Shown: one piece after another, positions 1 to 10,839 of the stretch
How positions within the stretch are numbered: the first letter of the stretch is position 1
Layout of the letters: each line of letters opens with the position of its first letter
Program-made: the position numbers and the translations under genes
Notes under the pieces: generated by a model
The model's input: only the letters and a program-made list of their open reading frames with translations
The model's database searches: none
Told to the model about the DNA's origin: nothing
Assembly: GCA_008711295.1 (NCBI GenBank)
Contig: VUYV01000015.1
Location: forward strand, 641,561-705,560
Reading direction: 5' to 3'
From: Anarhynchus alexandrinus
Lineage: Eukaryota; Chordata; Aves; Charadriiformes; Charadriidae
DNA: 64,000 nucleotides

Positions 1-15
1 AAAAAAAAAAAAAAA
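1..15. repeat. poly(A) run at window edge
   Basis: Fifteen consecutive A bases open the window. It may be the truncated edge of a longer A-rich tract lying outside. No retroposon body can be seen next to it, because the following sequence is GC-rich unique DNA. Confidence 0.9.
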
Positions 16-169
16 GATATCCCAACCCCGGCGCCTTGCAGGGCAGCAAGTCCAGCTTGAGCTGCTCGCGAGGGATTTTAAAAAAATAAACTCATCCCCA
101 AGCAATCGCTCAGCCGGAAAGCCCCACCGGCTGCTTGCAGGGAGGAGCGGGGCTCTGGCACTCAAAACC

Positions 170-770
170 CCACGGAAAGCGCACAACGATGGCTCTGCAG
201 CATCCCACCGCCCTCAGGGGGGGACGGTGGTCCCCCACGGCCCTGGGCTGGACTGGGGCAGGGGATGCCGACTGCCCGCGGCACCGGGGATACTTTCCCT
301 TCGGTGCCCTTCCCGGAGGCCGCCCACGGCTGGCGTTATTTATAGCTCGCCGAGCGCGCCGCACCGAGCTCACCCGGGCGCGCGGGGAAGGAGGCGAGGA
401 GAAAGGACCGACCTTGGGGTCGGGGCCAGGAATAGCCGCCAGTGGCCAGAAATAGCTAGTGCCATGTTCGGCCCTGGTTCTTCGAGAGCCGCTGGATCNC
501 TGCTCTCCAGGTCCAAAAAAGCTGCCGGGCTGACGGAGCAGGTGGGAAGGGGCAGGGAAGCAATCCAGCGGCGGGGAGGGGACGACTGACCTCCGGAAAA
601 TGTGCTGGAAAAGCAAGGGAGGCAGGTCGCGAGGAGGGACGGGTTTCAGCACCTGCTGCCGCGAAGCCCGACGCTGACCTGGGAAGGGGCGACGCAGGGG
701 AGCAGATTCCAGAGGATTTTGGCAGCGCGCGGTGATCGGCGCGCAGCTCGATGACTCCTTTGGGTGCCTG
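170..770. promoter_or_regulatory. CpG-dense block, possible CpG island promoter
   Basis: The block is GC-rich with many CpG dinucleotides, densest at about 270-400, where CGCCGAGCGCGCCGCACCG-type sequence occurs. In bird genomes such undepleted CpG stretches usually mark promoters or first exons of housekeeping or developmental genes. No start codon with a recognisable protein follows on either strand. A single N lies at 499. The strand of any transcript is unknown. It could also be an orphan island or an enhancer-associated island. The island reading rests on visual CpG density; I did not compute an observed/expected ratio. Confidence 0.5.
336..345 (+). promoter_or_regulatory. MEF2-like / TATA-like element
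   Basis: TTATTTATAG matches the MEF2 consensus YTAWWWWTAR exactly and also contains a TATA-like core. It sits alone as an AT-rich island inside very CpG-dense DNA, about 25-30 bases before a CpG-rich stretch that could hold a transcription start. MEF2 and TATA functions cannot be separated by sequence. A 10 bp match of this degeneracy can occur by chance, but its position in the island makes it worth noting. Confidence 0.35.
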
Positions 771-870
771 CGAGAATCTCAGCACATGAGATCAACGCGG
801 ACGGCGTGCAAGGCACGGAGACGGTCACGTGCGCGCCTCCATCCCCGCCGAGGAGGCTGTGAGCAGAGAC

Positions 871-1020
871 AACCACCTCCTCACCCCGGGCGCGCACGGT
901 GTGGGCATCCTCCCCATCCCAACCACCTCCTCACCCCGGGCGCGCACGGTGTGGGCATCCTCCCCATCCCAACCACCTCCTCGCCCTGGGCACACATGGT
1001 GTGGGCATCCTCCCCATCCC
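871..1020. repeat. Tandem repeat, three exact 50 bp units
   Basis: Three head-to-tail units of exactly 50 bp run 871-920, 921-970 and 971-1020, each beginning AACCACCTCC and ending TCCCCATCCC. Units 1 and 2 appear identical. Unit 3 differs at a handful of positions, nearly all of them CpG to TG/CA changes. The array ends sharply at 1021. It makes overlapping repetitive open frames on both strands that should not be taken as protein. This is a minisatellite and is probably polymorphic in copy number. Confidence 0.95.
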
Positions 1021-2119
1021 TCACAGCACGTGCGTGCACAAACACGCGTGTCCACTTGCATGTGCAAACACAAAGCCTGGTGCTCACCACCGCCGCACGC
1101 TGCCCACACACAAAGGACTTCCCTGCCTGCCCTGGAAGGAGAAACAAACAGCCTGGACCCCCTGCACGCAAGCCCCTGCCCACCTTGGTCCACGCTCGGC
1201 TGTGCCAGAGCTGCCTGCCCCCACGCAGGGCTGGATGCTGCTCCCAGGTCCGGGAATGGTGGCTGAACCCTTTTTGCCAGGATCACTGTTGGTTACGGAG
1301 ACCATCCGAGTGGTCTGATCCTGCTGCCTGCAGCACCAGCCCCCAAAGCCCAGCTGCTGCCGGAGGCAGACTTAAGTGATAAACCCTCAAGCATCACATC
1401 CAGGGGCCAACGCTTGGACGGATAAGTGAAAGATGAAAGCAGACAGGGGAGCACAGGGCAGCAAAAGGCTGAAAGTCCTGGGTGAGCCCTGGCCTGCAAA
1501 GGAAACCGCCTTGAGCTCCCTGCAGAGAGGAGACCCTCACGCCCTATCGACCAAGAGAAGGTCTGAGCAACTCTTCTCCCATCCTCCCCGCATACTGCTC
1601 TCCCTGGAGAGCTTCCCAGCCATCCCCAGGGTGCTGAGGAAGAGATGCTGGTGTGGCTGTGTGGGTTAGGGCTCCCTGCCTCCTCTTTTGCCCCACCACC
1701 TCCCAGGAGAAATGCAACCTGTCCCTTCTGCAAGGTCTGCCTCTGTGGCTGCTGCTTGCCTGTGCTCCACAGCCATAGGGCCCTCACCCCGGGCAGCGCT
1801 GAAGGGCTGTGACACAGGATGGACTGGCCATGGGCTTTTTTCCATCAAGGTTTGAGCCCCATTTTGGAGATGGAGGAGAATCCAGGCCCCACCTGCTCCT
1901 GCCTCCCAGCTGGACCCAAAGCAAAGCACTAAACCTGCTCCGCATGCTCCTTCCTGAGACCTCTGTAGGATGCTCTGAGCGCCGTCCGTCTGATCGCAAT
2001 GCAGCAGGTATCACAAGCGACAGACAGGGAGAACATCCCACCACTTGCTCCATAAAGAGCCTCTCCTGCCTAATTTCCTTATCTCGATGCTGTTCTCCCC
2101 TGCCCCTTGCTGCTTTCAG
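1021..2119. other. Unique non-coding DNA
   Basis: GC-rich unique sequence without an interspersed repeat, RNA gene or convincing exon. The open frames here, on both strands, are Pro/Ser/Arg-rich and overlap each other. Confidence 0.6.
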
Positions 2120-2223
2120 GTACCAGTGCCAAGGACGGCCGTGTGAATGCATCCGTGAGGAGCCAGGCAGGGAGGGGAGCAGCCCGGGGAGGTGTCCCAG
2201 CCCAAGGGGATGCACAGCATCAG
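2120..2223 (+). other. Candidate exon (unverified, 104 bp)
   Basis: The interval is preceded by a good vertebrate 3' splice signal: a pyrimidine-rich tract at about 2085-2117 ending TGCTTTCAG, with a CTAAT branch-like motif near 2070. It is followed by a CAG|GTAGGT donor at 2223/2224. One forward frame is open through it, giving a Gly/Ala/Arg/Gln-rich peptide that I do not recognise. It could be an exon of a long non-coding RNA or an untranslated exon, or a chance pairing of splice-like sites. No neighbouring exon with matching phase was identified. Confidence 0.2.
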
Positions 2224-3319
2224 GTAGGTCTCACCGGGTGGCAGCAGGTTGTGCTCACGCAGCTGGGGAGCGAAGGAAGGGCCAGAGAAGGCAGAGAGAA
2301 CAAACAGAAGAATAAAGGATGCCTTCAGCAAAGCACTGGCCCAGACCTTCCCACCTCCTGCAGAAATACACACGCATGCAGGTATTTTTGTTTTGGGGGG
2401 AGCTTGTACAGGGCTGGTGGACATGGTTCCGGCGGGTGGTCCCCATCACCCCCAGCTGTCCCATCCTCCTTTGGCAGCTTCGGACATGGGTGTGCAGCGT
2501 GACCGGCCGGATCCACTCCCTACCAAAGTGGCCCAAAGCGCTGTGGAGCCAGGCGCTGCCACAAGCACACAGCAAGTCCACAACATCCACCAGCTGGGGG
2601 AAATCATCTGTCCATCCATGCAGCACCAAAGCCCCCTCCCCAAACCCACCCAGCAGCAGCAGCAGCATCCCCTTGAAGCTTCTCGTGGTTTGCAACACGC
2701 CTCTAAGCTCAGACCACATCAGCCCAAGGCTCCAGAGAGCAAAGGCGTAACAGCACCAGCTCCAGGAGAGCCGTGTCCCAGCTGGACCAGGACAGGAGCG
2801 AGGAGGTTTGTGCATGCACATCTGGGGCAGCGCTGGCTCCAGGGAGCCCGACGAGGCATCCCCTCCACCCCAGCGTGCAAAACTCAGCCTCTAGTCCTGC
2901 GGTGGGTTGTTGGTTTTTGTTTTTTTTTATGTTTAACAAACTACTCTCCAGCCTTGTAAGGCGAGTCCTCACGGTTCCCAAATAAGCCGAGTATTTTTGG
3001 CCGCTCTCCCTGCAGCCTCGGGCTGGCCTTTGGGAAACGCATACCCCGCAGCCCTCCATGCCCCGGTAATTGAAGAGGCTGCCGCTCCTCCGGGCCAGAA
3101 AAGGGATTACAGGACACGCTTAAGGGCTTGAATTCATAACCTTCAGCCTCCCCCGGAGCTCGGGTCCCTCCCGCATGAATTGCGGCGGCGGCACCGCTAG
3201 CCGGCAGCACCGCCAGCCATCTCCATCCCGGGCATCCGAAGGGCACGGCCGGTGTTCGGACTTCAGGCTGGGGCAGACCACGCCGCCCCTCCGGGCGGCT
3301 CGCAATTAACTGCTTTTGA
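2224..3319. other. Unique non-coding DNA
   Basis: No recognisable exon or interspersed repeat. A short CAG-rich patch lies near 2650-2668, and a T-run lies near 2919-2930 on the plus strand. Confidence 0.6.
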
Positions 3320-3600
3320 GGCTGCAAGGAGACAAATGATTATAATTTAACAAATAGACTTTATCTTAAAACGAGTGCCTTACCCAACACCTATTGATTA
3401 CTGCTCCCCCTCCGGAGAACTCTCCGCAATTAAGCTGTCACATCCCTAATGCCCACGTAAAAATGAGCCAGCTCCAGCATCTCCCAGAAAACCTCGCCTG
3501 CGCAAGATTACAAAACCCAGCCGCTGAGTTTCCTTTTTACCCCTGAATTAGCCAGAGATGAAATTTATCTCGGTGGTAGACAGCGGAGCTTTTATCTGCA
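3320..3600. promoter_or_regulatory. AT-rich island, candidate conserved non-coding element
   Basis: An abrupt drop in GC relative to its flanks, with clustered motifs of the ATTA/TAAT homeodomain and TTATCT GATA types: GATTATAATTTAAC near 3340, TTTATCTTA near 3360, TGATTAC near 3395, GCAATTAAG near 3426 and TTTATCTCGG near 3563. Such islands in GC-rich DNA often prove to be conserved enhancers. No conservation data are available here, so this is inference from composition and motif clustering only. Confidence 0.25.
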
Positions 3601-5194
3601 TCCCTCCGGCTGCCACGCAGCTCGCAGACAGCTCGTGTTTTGCCCATCCTCTTCCAAACTGCTGATGGTTTTGCACAAAAGCAAAACTTTTGCAAGCAAA
3701 ATGTGGTGCCCTCCACGGCAGAGCACAGACTCAGTTTTTTTGGGCTTGTAGCCCTTGCAGAGCTGATCCCTGGCTGCTGGGACAGAGGGGCACGCTGCAG
3801 AGAGGGGGTGCGGCTGGTAGCACCCCATCGCCCCGAGTGGTTGACACAGGGATGCTGTGGGCTCCCCCATCCCACAGTCCGTCCCTGCCCTGCTGGGAGT
3901 CCCGCCAGCCTGGGACACAGGCTGAGCAGCCCTGAACGCATCGCATTAGCACGCCGTGCCTCAGTTTCCCCATTGCCACAAACAGCCTGGGTGTTGGTGA
4001 CATCTTTGCCAAGCAGAGGAAGAGAAGCATGTGTCCCAGGGACACGGCGTGTTTGCAGCCGAGGGGGGCTTGCTTTCCCAAGAGCAGGTGAGGTCAGCAT
4101 GAGAATTGCTCTCTCCTGCCTCAAAAGGCCAATTAAGCTGCTGCTTTTAATACCCAGGCTGGGATCATCACCATGACACAGCCACGCTTCTCTTGCTCCC
4201 CAGCGGAGCGGCTCAGAGGCTTGCAAGCTCAGCCAGGGCTGCTGCGTCCCCCAGAGCCGCCCAGGGACCCTGTGGAGAAGCCAAGGGGAGATGGAGAGAC
4301 GGTGAAAAAGCCCTGGGCGTACAGTAGCACCGCGCAGTGGGATTCAGCTCCAGGACAGCCAATGGTGCCTGAAAACCCTGAGGTTTTGCGTTCCCAGCAC
4401 CCCAGCCCAGCTCAGGGGGAGGATTTCTATCCCACCGCCGCTCACCAGGAGACAGGGGAAGGCAGCCGAGGGGAAAGACAGCACTGAGAAAAACAGCAGC
4501 AGGGGGACAAAGCCACAAGTGAGACAGCGGTGCCAGAGATTAGGAAGGGATCTTTGAGATTTAACAGAGATTGGGGAGCTAGACTTAATTACACGCCACG
4601 CACTCCGGCAGCGAGCCACCGGCTGCCGTTCATTTCACTGATGCAGCGTATATAGATTTGATAATCGCTGCCACGTAGCGGGGATAATCTTCCCCCCGCC
4701 ATCTCCCAGCACTTATTTCCCTGCAAGGGGAGTTGCAGCCAGCTCTGCAGAGAGCCCGGCACCCGTGAGCAGAGCCGGGAGGGTTTAGGGGTGCAGATGT
4801 ATGCCCCCAGATGGGTGCCTGGCCCTGCAGCGAGGGTGCTCAGTGGTGGTGCTGGGCTGGTCAGGGTGCGTGGCCGTCCCCGTGGGTCCCCTGCAAGAGC
4901 ATCCCACCCCGAAACCGCCTTGCAAGGGAGGACTTGGTCCTCTTCACCGGTGAAGGCGGTGTTGTTTATTGATAGTGTCCTCTTGAGGCAAGCAGGGGAC
5001 TAAGCAGATGCATGAGAAAGGCTCTGCAAAGCATAATAAAAGCAAGAGGAAAAGCCACGCTCATAAAACACCCAACGCCAGGAGCTAATAGGGGGCAGCG
5101 GGGGGTGTCACAGCTCGCTTCTCTGCCCCAAAAGGACCTCGCAGGAGCTCAGCATTGGAATCATTTTACCTGTGGCGTGAAACCTGGGCATCTC
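3601..5194. other. Unique non-coding DNA
   Basis: Mixed GC-rich sequence with no identifiable repeat, RNA gene or credible exon. Open frames of 100-230 codons occur on both strands but show no domain and strongly biased composition. Confidence 0.6.
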
Positions 5195-5236
5195 GTGGAG
5201 GACAAGGTGGCCCCTGTGGAGGACAAGGTGGCCCCT
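5195..5236. repeat. Direct duplication, two 21 bp units
   Basis: Two identical head-to-tail 21 bp units beginning GTGGAGGACAAGG cover 5195-5215 and 5216-5236, with the start of a third (GTG) following. This is a small replication-slippage duplication. Its length is a multiple of three, but the surrounding frame is not a recognisable gene. Confidence 0.9.
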
Positions 5237-5578
5237 GTGCCCCAAGTGGCAGGGTTGGGTCCCCACCGGCGCTGCTGGGAGGGTGGTGGCAGGCATGGAG
5301 TGGCAAGCCCCCCCCGCATCCCCCAGCTCCCATCCTCTCTGGAACGTCAATCAGGCACCTGCCAGCGCGGCCAATTCACTTCCATTTGGAAAATTAAAGA
5401 AATAAAATGAATCGTTTGCTTAATTTGAAAGGGTGGCAGGAAGCAAAGACGCCTTGGGCCCCTGCCAGCGCGCGGAGGTCTGCTGCTCCTGGCTCGACTG
5501 CAGGGTTTCACTAGGGGAAACATCAGCTTCTTCCTCTTCTCTGCCTCCTGGACCAAACAGCTCCTGCCCAGGGGCTGC

Positions 5579-5593
5579 GGGGGGGGGGGGGGG
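5579..5593. repeat. G15 homopolymer
   Basis: Fifteen consecutive G bases. This is a common sequencing and assembly error site, so the length is uncertain. Confidence 0.9.
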
Positions 5594-8358
5594 CTCCCGG
5601 TCCTCTCCCACCAGTCCCTCTGCTCCAAAACTGGCCAGTGGTGGGCAAGCACAGGGGTGCTCAGAGCACCCAGTCTGTCCACAAACCACATCCGAGGGCC
5701 ACGGGGACCGGCTGCCCCGGGAACGCCGCCGCACGGCCGGCTGGGAGGGTGAAACAGCCGGGACTGCTCGGCATCGCCGCCTCCTCGGGGGCACCTGGGG
5801 TTTAGGCTCTGCCCCATCGGGGTGCGGGTCTCCAGGACCCACTGCCACAGCACAAGACTGGAAGGAGAGAACAAAGGTGGTGGTGAAAACAACCAGGAGG
5901 TGCAGGGCAAGCACCTCAAAAAATGTCTTCTCTCTGCATCCCCATGGGCTCAGCTCTCAAAATGCCTCCTCCTCCCCCCTAGTTTTCAAGATTTTGGGGA
6001 CATTACAGGCAATACTTGCTATTGCCCCCTGTCTCAGATGCTTTCAGCTCCGGGGCAAACTTTTGCTCACAGGAGCTGGCCTCACCCACGCTCTGCAGCC
6101 CCAGAGCCTGTAGGATCTGCTCCTGCTTTGTCCCAGGGAAGGGAGACAGAGCCACTGGGAGAGGACCCTGCCCTCCAGTCGGCTCTCCGACATGGGACTG
6201 AAGCCTTGGCTGTGTCCATCCCCCTCCCCAACGTGTCTTCCTCACTTGCAAGACACAAACATCATCTCTCATTGCTTTTTTCCTCTCCCCCCCCCCAACC
6301 AAGGCAAATCCCCAAATCCCGTCTCCTTCCTGCCAAAGACATGTGCACCTGCAGAGCAGCTGGTGCCAACATCCAGAGGAGAGCCAAGCACAACAAACGG
6401 GCTAAAGAGCCCTCACTGCACAGAGACCAGCTTACAAAAACAACCGTATTTCACCCAAACTCTATTAAACTGTCCTGGGTTATTGCTCCGTTTCCTTTCC
6501 CACCACTGAGGATCAAATGAGATTTCTGTGGCTACACAGAGATGCTCACACATCTTCCCTTCAGCTGCCCCCTCGGTGCTCCGTGCGGGGTGAAACCCGC
6601 CGTGGGGTGGCACAGCTCTGCATGCAAATAATTTCCCCTCAACGATGACTTTTTCACATTGGGAAAAATACAACCGGCAGCATATTCCCATGCACGATTA
6701 CCCAACGGGGCACCCAAACCCTTTGCCAGAGTCCAAGCGAGTCCTGCAAGCTGGAGTCTCCTTGCAAAGCCCGAACAACGGGGTTACACAGGCTTTAAAG
6801 CCAAAAGGCACCGGTGTGATGGTGATACCAACCGGTACGGCCCTGCCATGTCCTGACACTCTTCACCTGAGGGTGCCCGCAAGCTCCGACCCCACTCTTT
6901 GCATGGCAATTAATGCAACGAGGCATTAATCAAGGAGCGGGGCACCACTCTCTTCCCTTTCCTTGTGAGCATCCCTCTCATTTTACCTTCAAGCTTCTGG
7001 GTTTTCCTCTGGTAGACTTGAAAGCCAGCTGCAAACTAGACTCCTTGTTTATAAGTCAGAGGATTTAAAAGCCACACAGGCGATTCGGGGCACGGCTCCC
7101 ATTAATTTCACCAAGTTTTACACATCTAAGCCTCAGCCATCAGTTTCTAACAAAAAAGGGGATCACTTCAAGGCAAAAAATAGCCAAGAAAAATGAAGTT
7201 TGCTTCCACAGGCTTTTCAAAATAGAAGTATCTGAAATGCAACAGTTCTTGCAGGCACTCGACAGACTTTGCAAATAGACGAGGGTGTTTGGAAAATAAA
7301 ATCATGAAAATGTCTGCTGCCTGTCTTGTCCCAAAGCATCTGCACGCACACCCCCCTCCCCGGCTCAGCCATCAGCCGTGTCTGGAGAGGAAACGCAGAG
7401 AAAAAGTCCAAGAAGTTTAACGAACTGTCACAGCTTAACAAACTAATCCCTGCTTATGCTCACCTCATCCCAAATGAGAGGCTGGGAAGAAAACAAGTGT
7501 GCAACACAAGGCAGCTATCTCTTATCTGCTCCGTTGCTCCGTATGGGCAGATGATTGAGCGGAGACTGCCGGGTCACGGCGAGGCACCGCTGGCTCCTCC
7601 GCAATGCGTGGCCAGAACGGAGCAAATACCTCCCAGGAATTTCCCATGAAAAGTTTGCATCTGTTTTCCAGAAATACTTCAGCTAAAGGTAAGAAAGGCG
7701 CATGGGAGCAGCACAGCTTACGAAACGCTCACGGAAAAGATGGCTTTGAACTCGGATGTGAACGTGCATTCCGGCAGATTGGGTGCAGAAAGACAGTCCT
7801 CACCCCGGTGCTACTCATTCACAGCACCGGAGTTGTCCCCGGCAGACAGCAGGACCACAGCTGAGCAAGCAAAGGTGGAGCAAAAGGACAAAAGGACAAA
7901 AAAAGAAGGACGTGTTTTCCTCCTGCTCGCACTGAGAGCCCCAGAAAGATTTTGCAAAGGTTTTGGGCAGAACACTGCGCCCCCAGAAAAAGCCACAGCA
8001 GGAGACACCGGCCCATCAGCTGCCCTCCCTGAAGCCGCAAGGAGCCCGGGCGCCTTCGTCCCGCCGTCCTCACCCTCGGGAGACAGGGCCGGGCGCCTCA
8101 TCGGCAGCCAGAAACAACAACGCGAGTCAGGTTCCTGCTGCCGAAAACGCCGGGCAAGCTGCTCCTGAGCCATGTCAACACTTGCTGGCAGGAGGCACTG
8201 GATAAATAACTCGCAGCAGTGCAAACAACAGCAAGTAGCGTTTTCTTGGTAAAGCGGCACCCAGGCTTTCCGTCAAAGCTCAGGGCTGTATTTTCTTAGG
8301 CCATTTTCTTAGGTCATTTACTATCAAAAGGCTTTTCCTCTCCCATCTTCCTTATAAA

Positions 8359-8362
<4 letters not shown>
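5594..8362. other. Unique non-coding DNA
   Basis: No interspersed repeat or supported gene. A C10 run lies at 6287-6296. An AAG|GTAAGA donor-like site at 7688 follows a TTTTCCAG acceptor-like site by only 16 bases, which does not make a credible exon. The 6900-7440 part is more AT-rich. Confidence 0.55.

Positions 8363-8396
<34 letters not shown>
8363..8396. repeat. (CA)17 microsatellite
   Basis: A perfect CA dinucleotide array of 34 bp, flanked by CG-containing sequence (CGCG before, GGCG after). It is likely length-polymorphic. Confidence 0.97.
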
Positions 8397-8398
<2 letters not shown>

Positions 8399-8723
8399 CG
8401 CACGCACGACAAGCTTCATGTCCCCAAAATCCTCCCCCTCTACGTGAACGGCTTCCTGGCAACTCCTGAAGCAGAAAGGGGAGAAACTTCATCGTGTGAA
8501 ATATCAACCGCTTCTGACCAGCAGCTCCGATCTTCATAAAAGCCGCTGCCTGAACACAGTGTCATATTCTCATAACGCGGGCAATGTTTCAGAGATGCCT
8601 GCAGGACAGCTGGCCCCAAACTGGAAATGACGGCAGTGACGCCGGGACATAGGTTTAGCCGAACAACAAAGCCAGGGTGCAGATGCTAAATCAGCTGGTA
8701 ACCCTCCATCTCAGCAAAAAGGT

Positions 8724-8768
8724 GGGGTTTGTTTGGGTTGTTGGGTTTTTTGGGGGGTTGGGTTGTGG
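8724..8768 (+). other. G/T-rich tract with G-quadruplex pattern
   Basis: Runs of three or more G at 8724-8727, 8735-8737, 8743-8745, 8752-8757, 8760-8762 and 8766-8768 are separated by short T-rich loops of 7 bases or fewer. This satisfies the canonical four-run G-quadruplex pattern on the plus strand. Alternatively it is simply a GT-rich low-complexity tract with no function. Confidence 0.6.
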
Positions 8769-10799
8769 GTTTTTTTTGCATCTTTTCTGATATTGCAAAG
8801 AAAATCCTGGTTCCAGCTGATGCTGGCTTGCTCTAAAGTAGTGGAAATACCAGCTATGCTGTCAGTCTGTCTCCCAGGGTTGACATTTTGTCTCCCCTTT
8901 CAGTTACAAGTTTCTAGGAATTTTCAAGAAAAACTAAAGTGCACAGAAGAGAAAAAAAAGGAAGGAGCCGGGGAAGCTTGTGGTGGTCCCCAGGGGGGCG
9001 GCGAGGAGGCAGGAGGTTAGGACACGCCGCGCAGATTTGCTTTTCATGTCTTCTCTGAGAAGACATCCAGTGGCTTCGGCTCAGACCCCGTCACCGCTAA
9101 CACAACACCCCGAAGAAATGATTCTCTGCAGGAAAGCAAAGGGGGCGACAGGATCTGCTGCCAGACCCTTACGTCTCACAGAGGGGGGAAGAGGGGAGAG
9201 CAAGAGGAAATGAAAAACAAATCCCGGAGCCGGGGATGTGCCGAGGGGACGGCTGCGGCGCGGTGTTATCTCTGTCGGCAGGGTGGGCTCCGCGGGGGTC
9301 ACCGCGGGAGAGGGGATTAAGCGCTCGCATCCAGACAAGCAGACATGCCTCTGTAAAGGCGGGGGAAAAAGGGAAAGCTGCTCTGAAAACCAACAGGAGG
9401 GCAGGTCTCATTGGGGTGGTTTTACGCCTGTGGGTTGCGCGGTTGGCTGAAGCACCGGTGGGACCTGGAGAAGATGAGCATGTTGGTGGGCCCCCTGGCT
9501 GGACTCTGCCGGTCAGGCTTCCCATGGAGGAGACAACCTTGCGCCATGGGATGATGCCCACCCTGGTCTGGTGCAGCCAACCTAGGAAGAGTGAAAGGGA
9601 TGCACATGGAGCAAAAAAAGGGAAAAGGAAGAGGTGAGATGATAGCATTAAAATGTAAATGAGACAAGATCACTATGTAGATACTTTTAAACCTGCCAAG
9701 ATGGGAAGCTGCAAGTAACCAGGTCTCCACACACCATTAGCACATCACTTATTAATCACCCATTAATGAAAGGGCTGCAGATAGCAGAGTCCCGTCTTTT
9801 ACCACTACAATATTTTTCAGCCATTCCTCCTTTCCTCTCCAATTTTATTCCAAGAAATTCCTCCAAAAGCTAACACCTGAGAGCTGCGCTTTCATTTCGC
9901 TTTTCCTTTGTTTCAACTGAAGCTATAAAAGAAACAAAGAACAAGCAGAAGCGGCTCCACAGCAGATTTCCATCTAGTCCTTTTTCCACGTAGGACTTGC
10001 TGTGCACCGATGAAAGCCCGGGGTCCTTTTGGAAGCTTGCGTGTAGCTTCTCTCTCCAGCTCAGCCCACAAAAGCAAATTCAAACTTCTAACCTTTTTTT
10101 ATTGGCAAATTATTTGCAAACTGAGTCCAAGGCCCCTAGAACGCATTACTGTTTGCTGAAGAGCTTCGGTGGGCCAGCAAGTTGCTTGCAAAAGTATCTC
10201 GTTTTCACCCATAACCTCTGCGGCTGACTGCCTCCCGTGCTGTGGATGAGGCACCTGAAGAGTAATTCCGCACTGGTGTTGAAAATAACAGCACCTACTG
10301 CTAATATGTATATGTTGCAAGGTATGAGTACCCATACTGCCCATTTCTCATCGCAGAGAAACAACTTGCTCTCTGGATTCTGTAACAATTTCAGCAAAGC
10401 CACGGTCACAAGAGATGCAGTTTTGGAAGGAGCAAGCAACTCATTACTCCGCTATTTATAAAACTTTAAAAATACATGTACAAACATAAAAACACCACCA
10501 CCCCCCCTTGCTCATACACATACCACCTTATTTGATCAGACCTCATAAAAACCAGATGCTATCTTGGAAATGAACTTCCTTGGGAAAATAAACTGCCTGT
10601 AGTAAATCCCAGGGCCAGCACGGGCAGCTGCCCCGGCGCGCTGTCTGCGCGAGGCTTGCCACTTTTGCCGAGTCTCAGGACAAACAGTGTTAAAGCTCTT
10701 TGCAAAGCAGGAAAAAAAAACAGGGAGAAGCCGCGAAAATCTCACAGCAACGGCTAGCAGGGAGCTGGGCTTGGCGCTAGGGTTTTGGGGTGATGGAGG
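8769..10799. other. Unique non-coding DNA
   Basis: No repeat family or gene recognised. Composition shifts to AT-rich at about 9640-10620, with TTAATCACCCATTAATG near 9750, and back to GC-rich towards the island at 10.8 kb. Confidence 0.55.
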
Positions 10800-10812
10800 C
10801 AGCAGAGAAAAT

Positions 10813-10830
10813 TAAAAAAAAAAAAAAAAN
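10813..10830. repeat. A run ending in an ambiguous base
   Basis: A run of A bases terminates in N at 10830. This is most likely a homopolymer-length ambiguity in assembly rather than a real feature. Confidence 0.85.
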
Positions 10831-10839
10831 ACCCACGGA

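Noticed and set aside
825..1286. Repeat-bearing peptides on both strands near 0.9-1.2 kb
   Set aside because: They are produced entirely by the 50 bp tandem repeat. Neither strand shows a gene structure.
2249..2959. 236-codon forward frame with a poly-Gln stretch
   Set aside because: The Gln run comes from a short CAG patch. The rest has no domain, and the frame ends in a T-rich tract.
7673..7690. TTTTCCAG and AAG|GTAAGA pair
   Set aside because: The implied exon would be only 16 bases, and nothing supports a micro-exon here.
8363..8396. CA array considered as part of a regular repeat-spacer array
   Set aside because: It is a plain dinucleotide microsatellite. There are no spacers, and the DNA is vertebrate.
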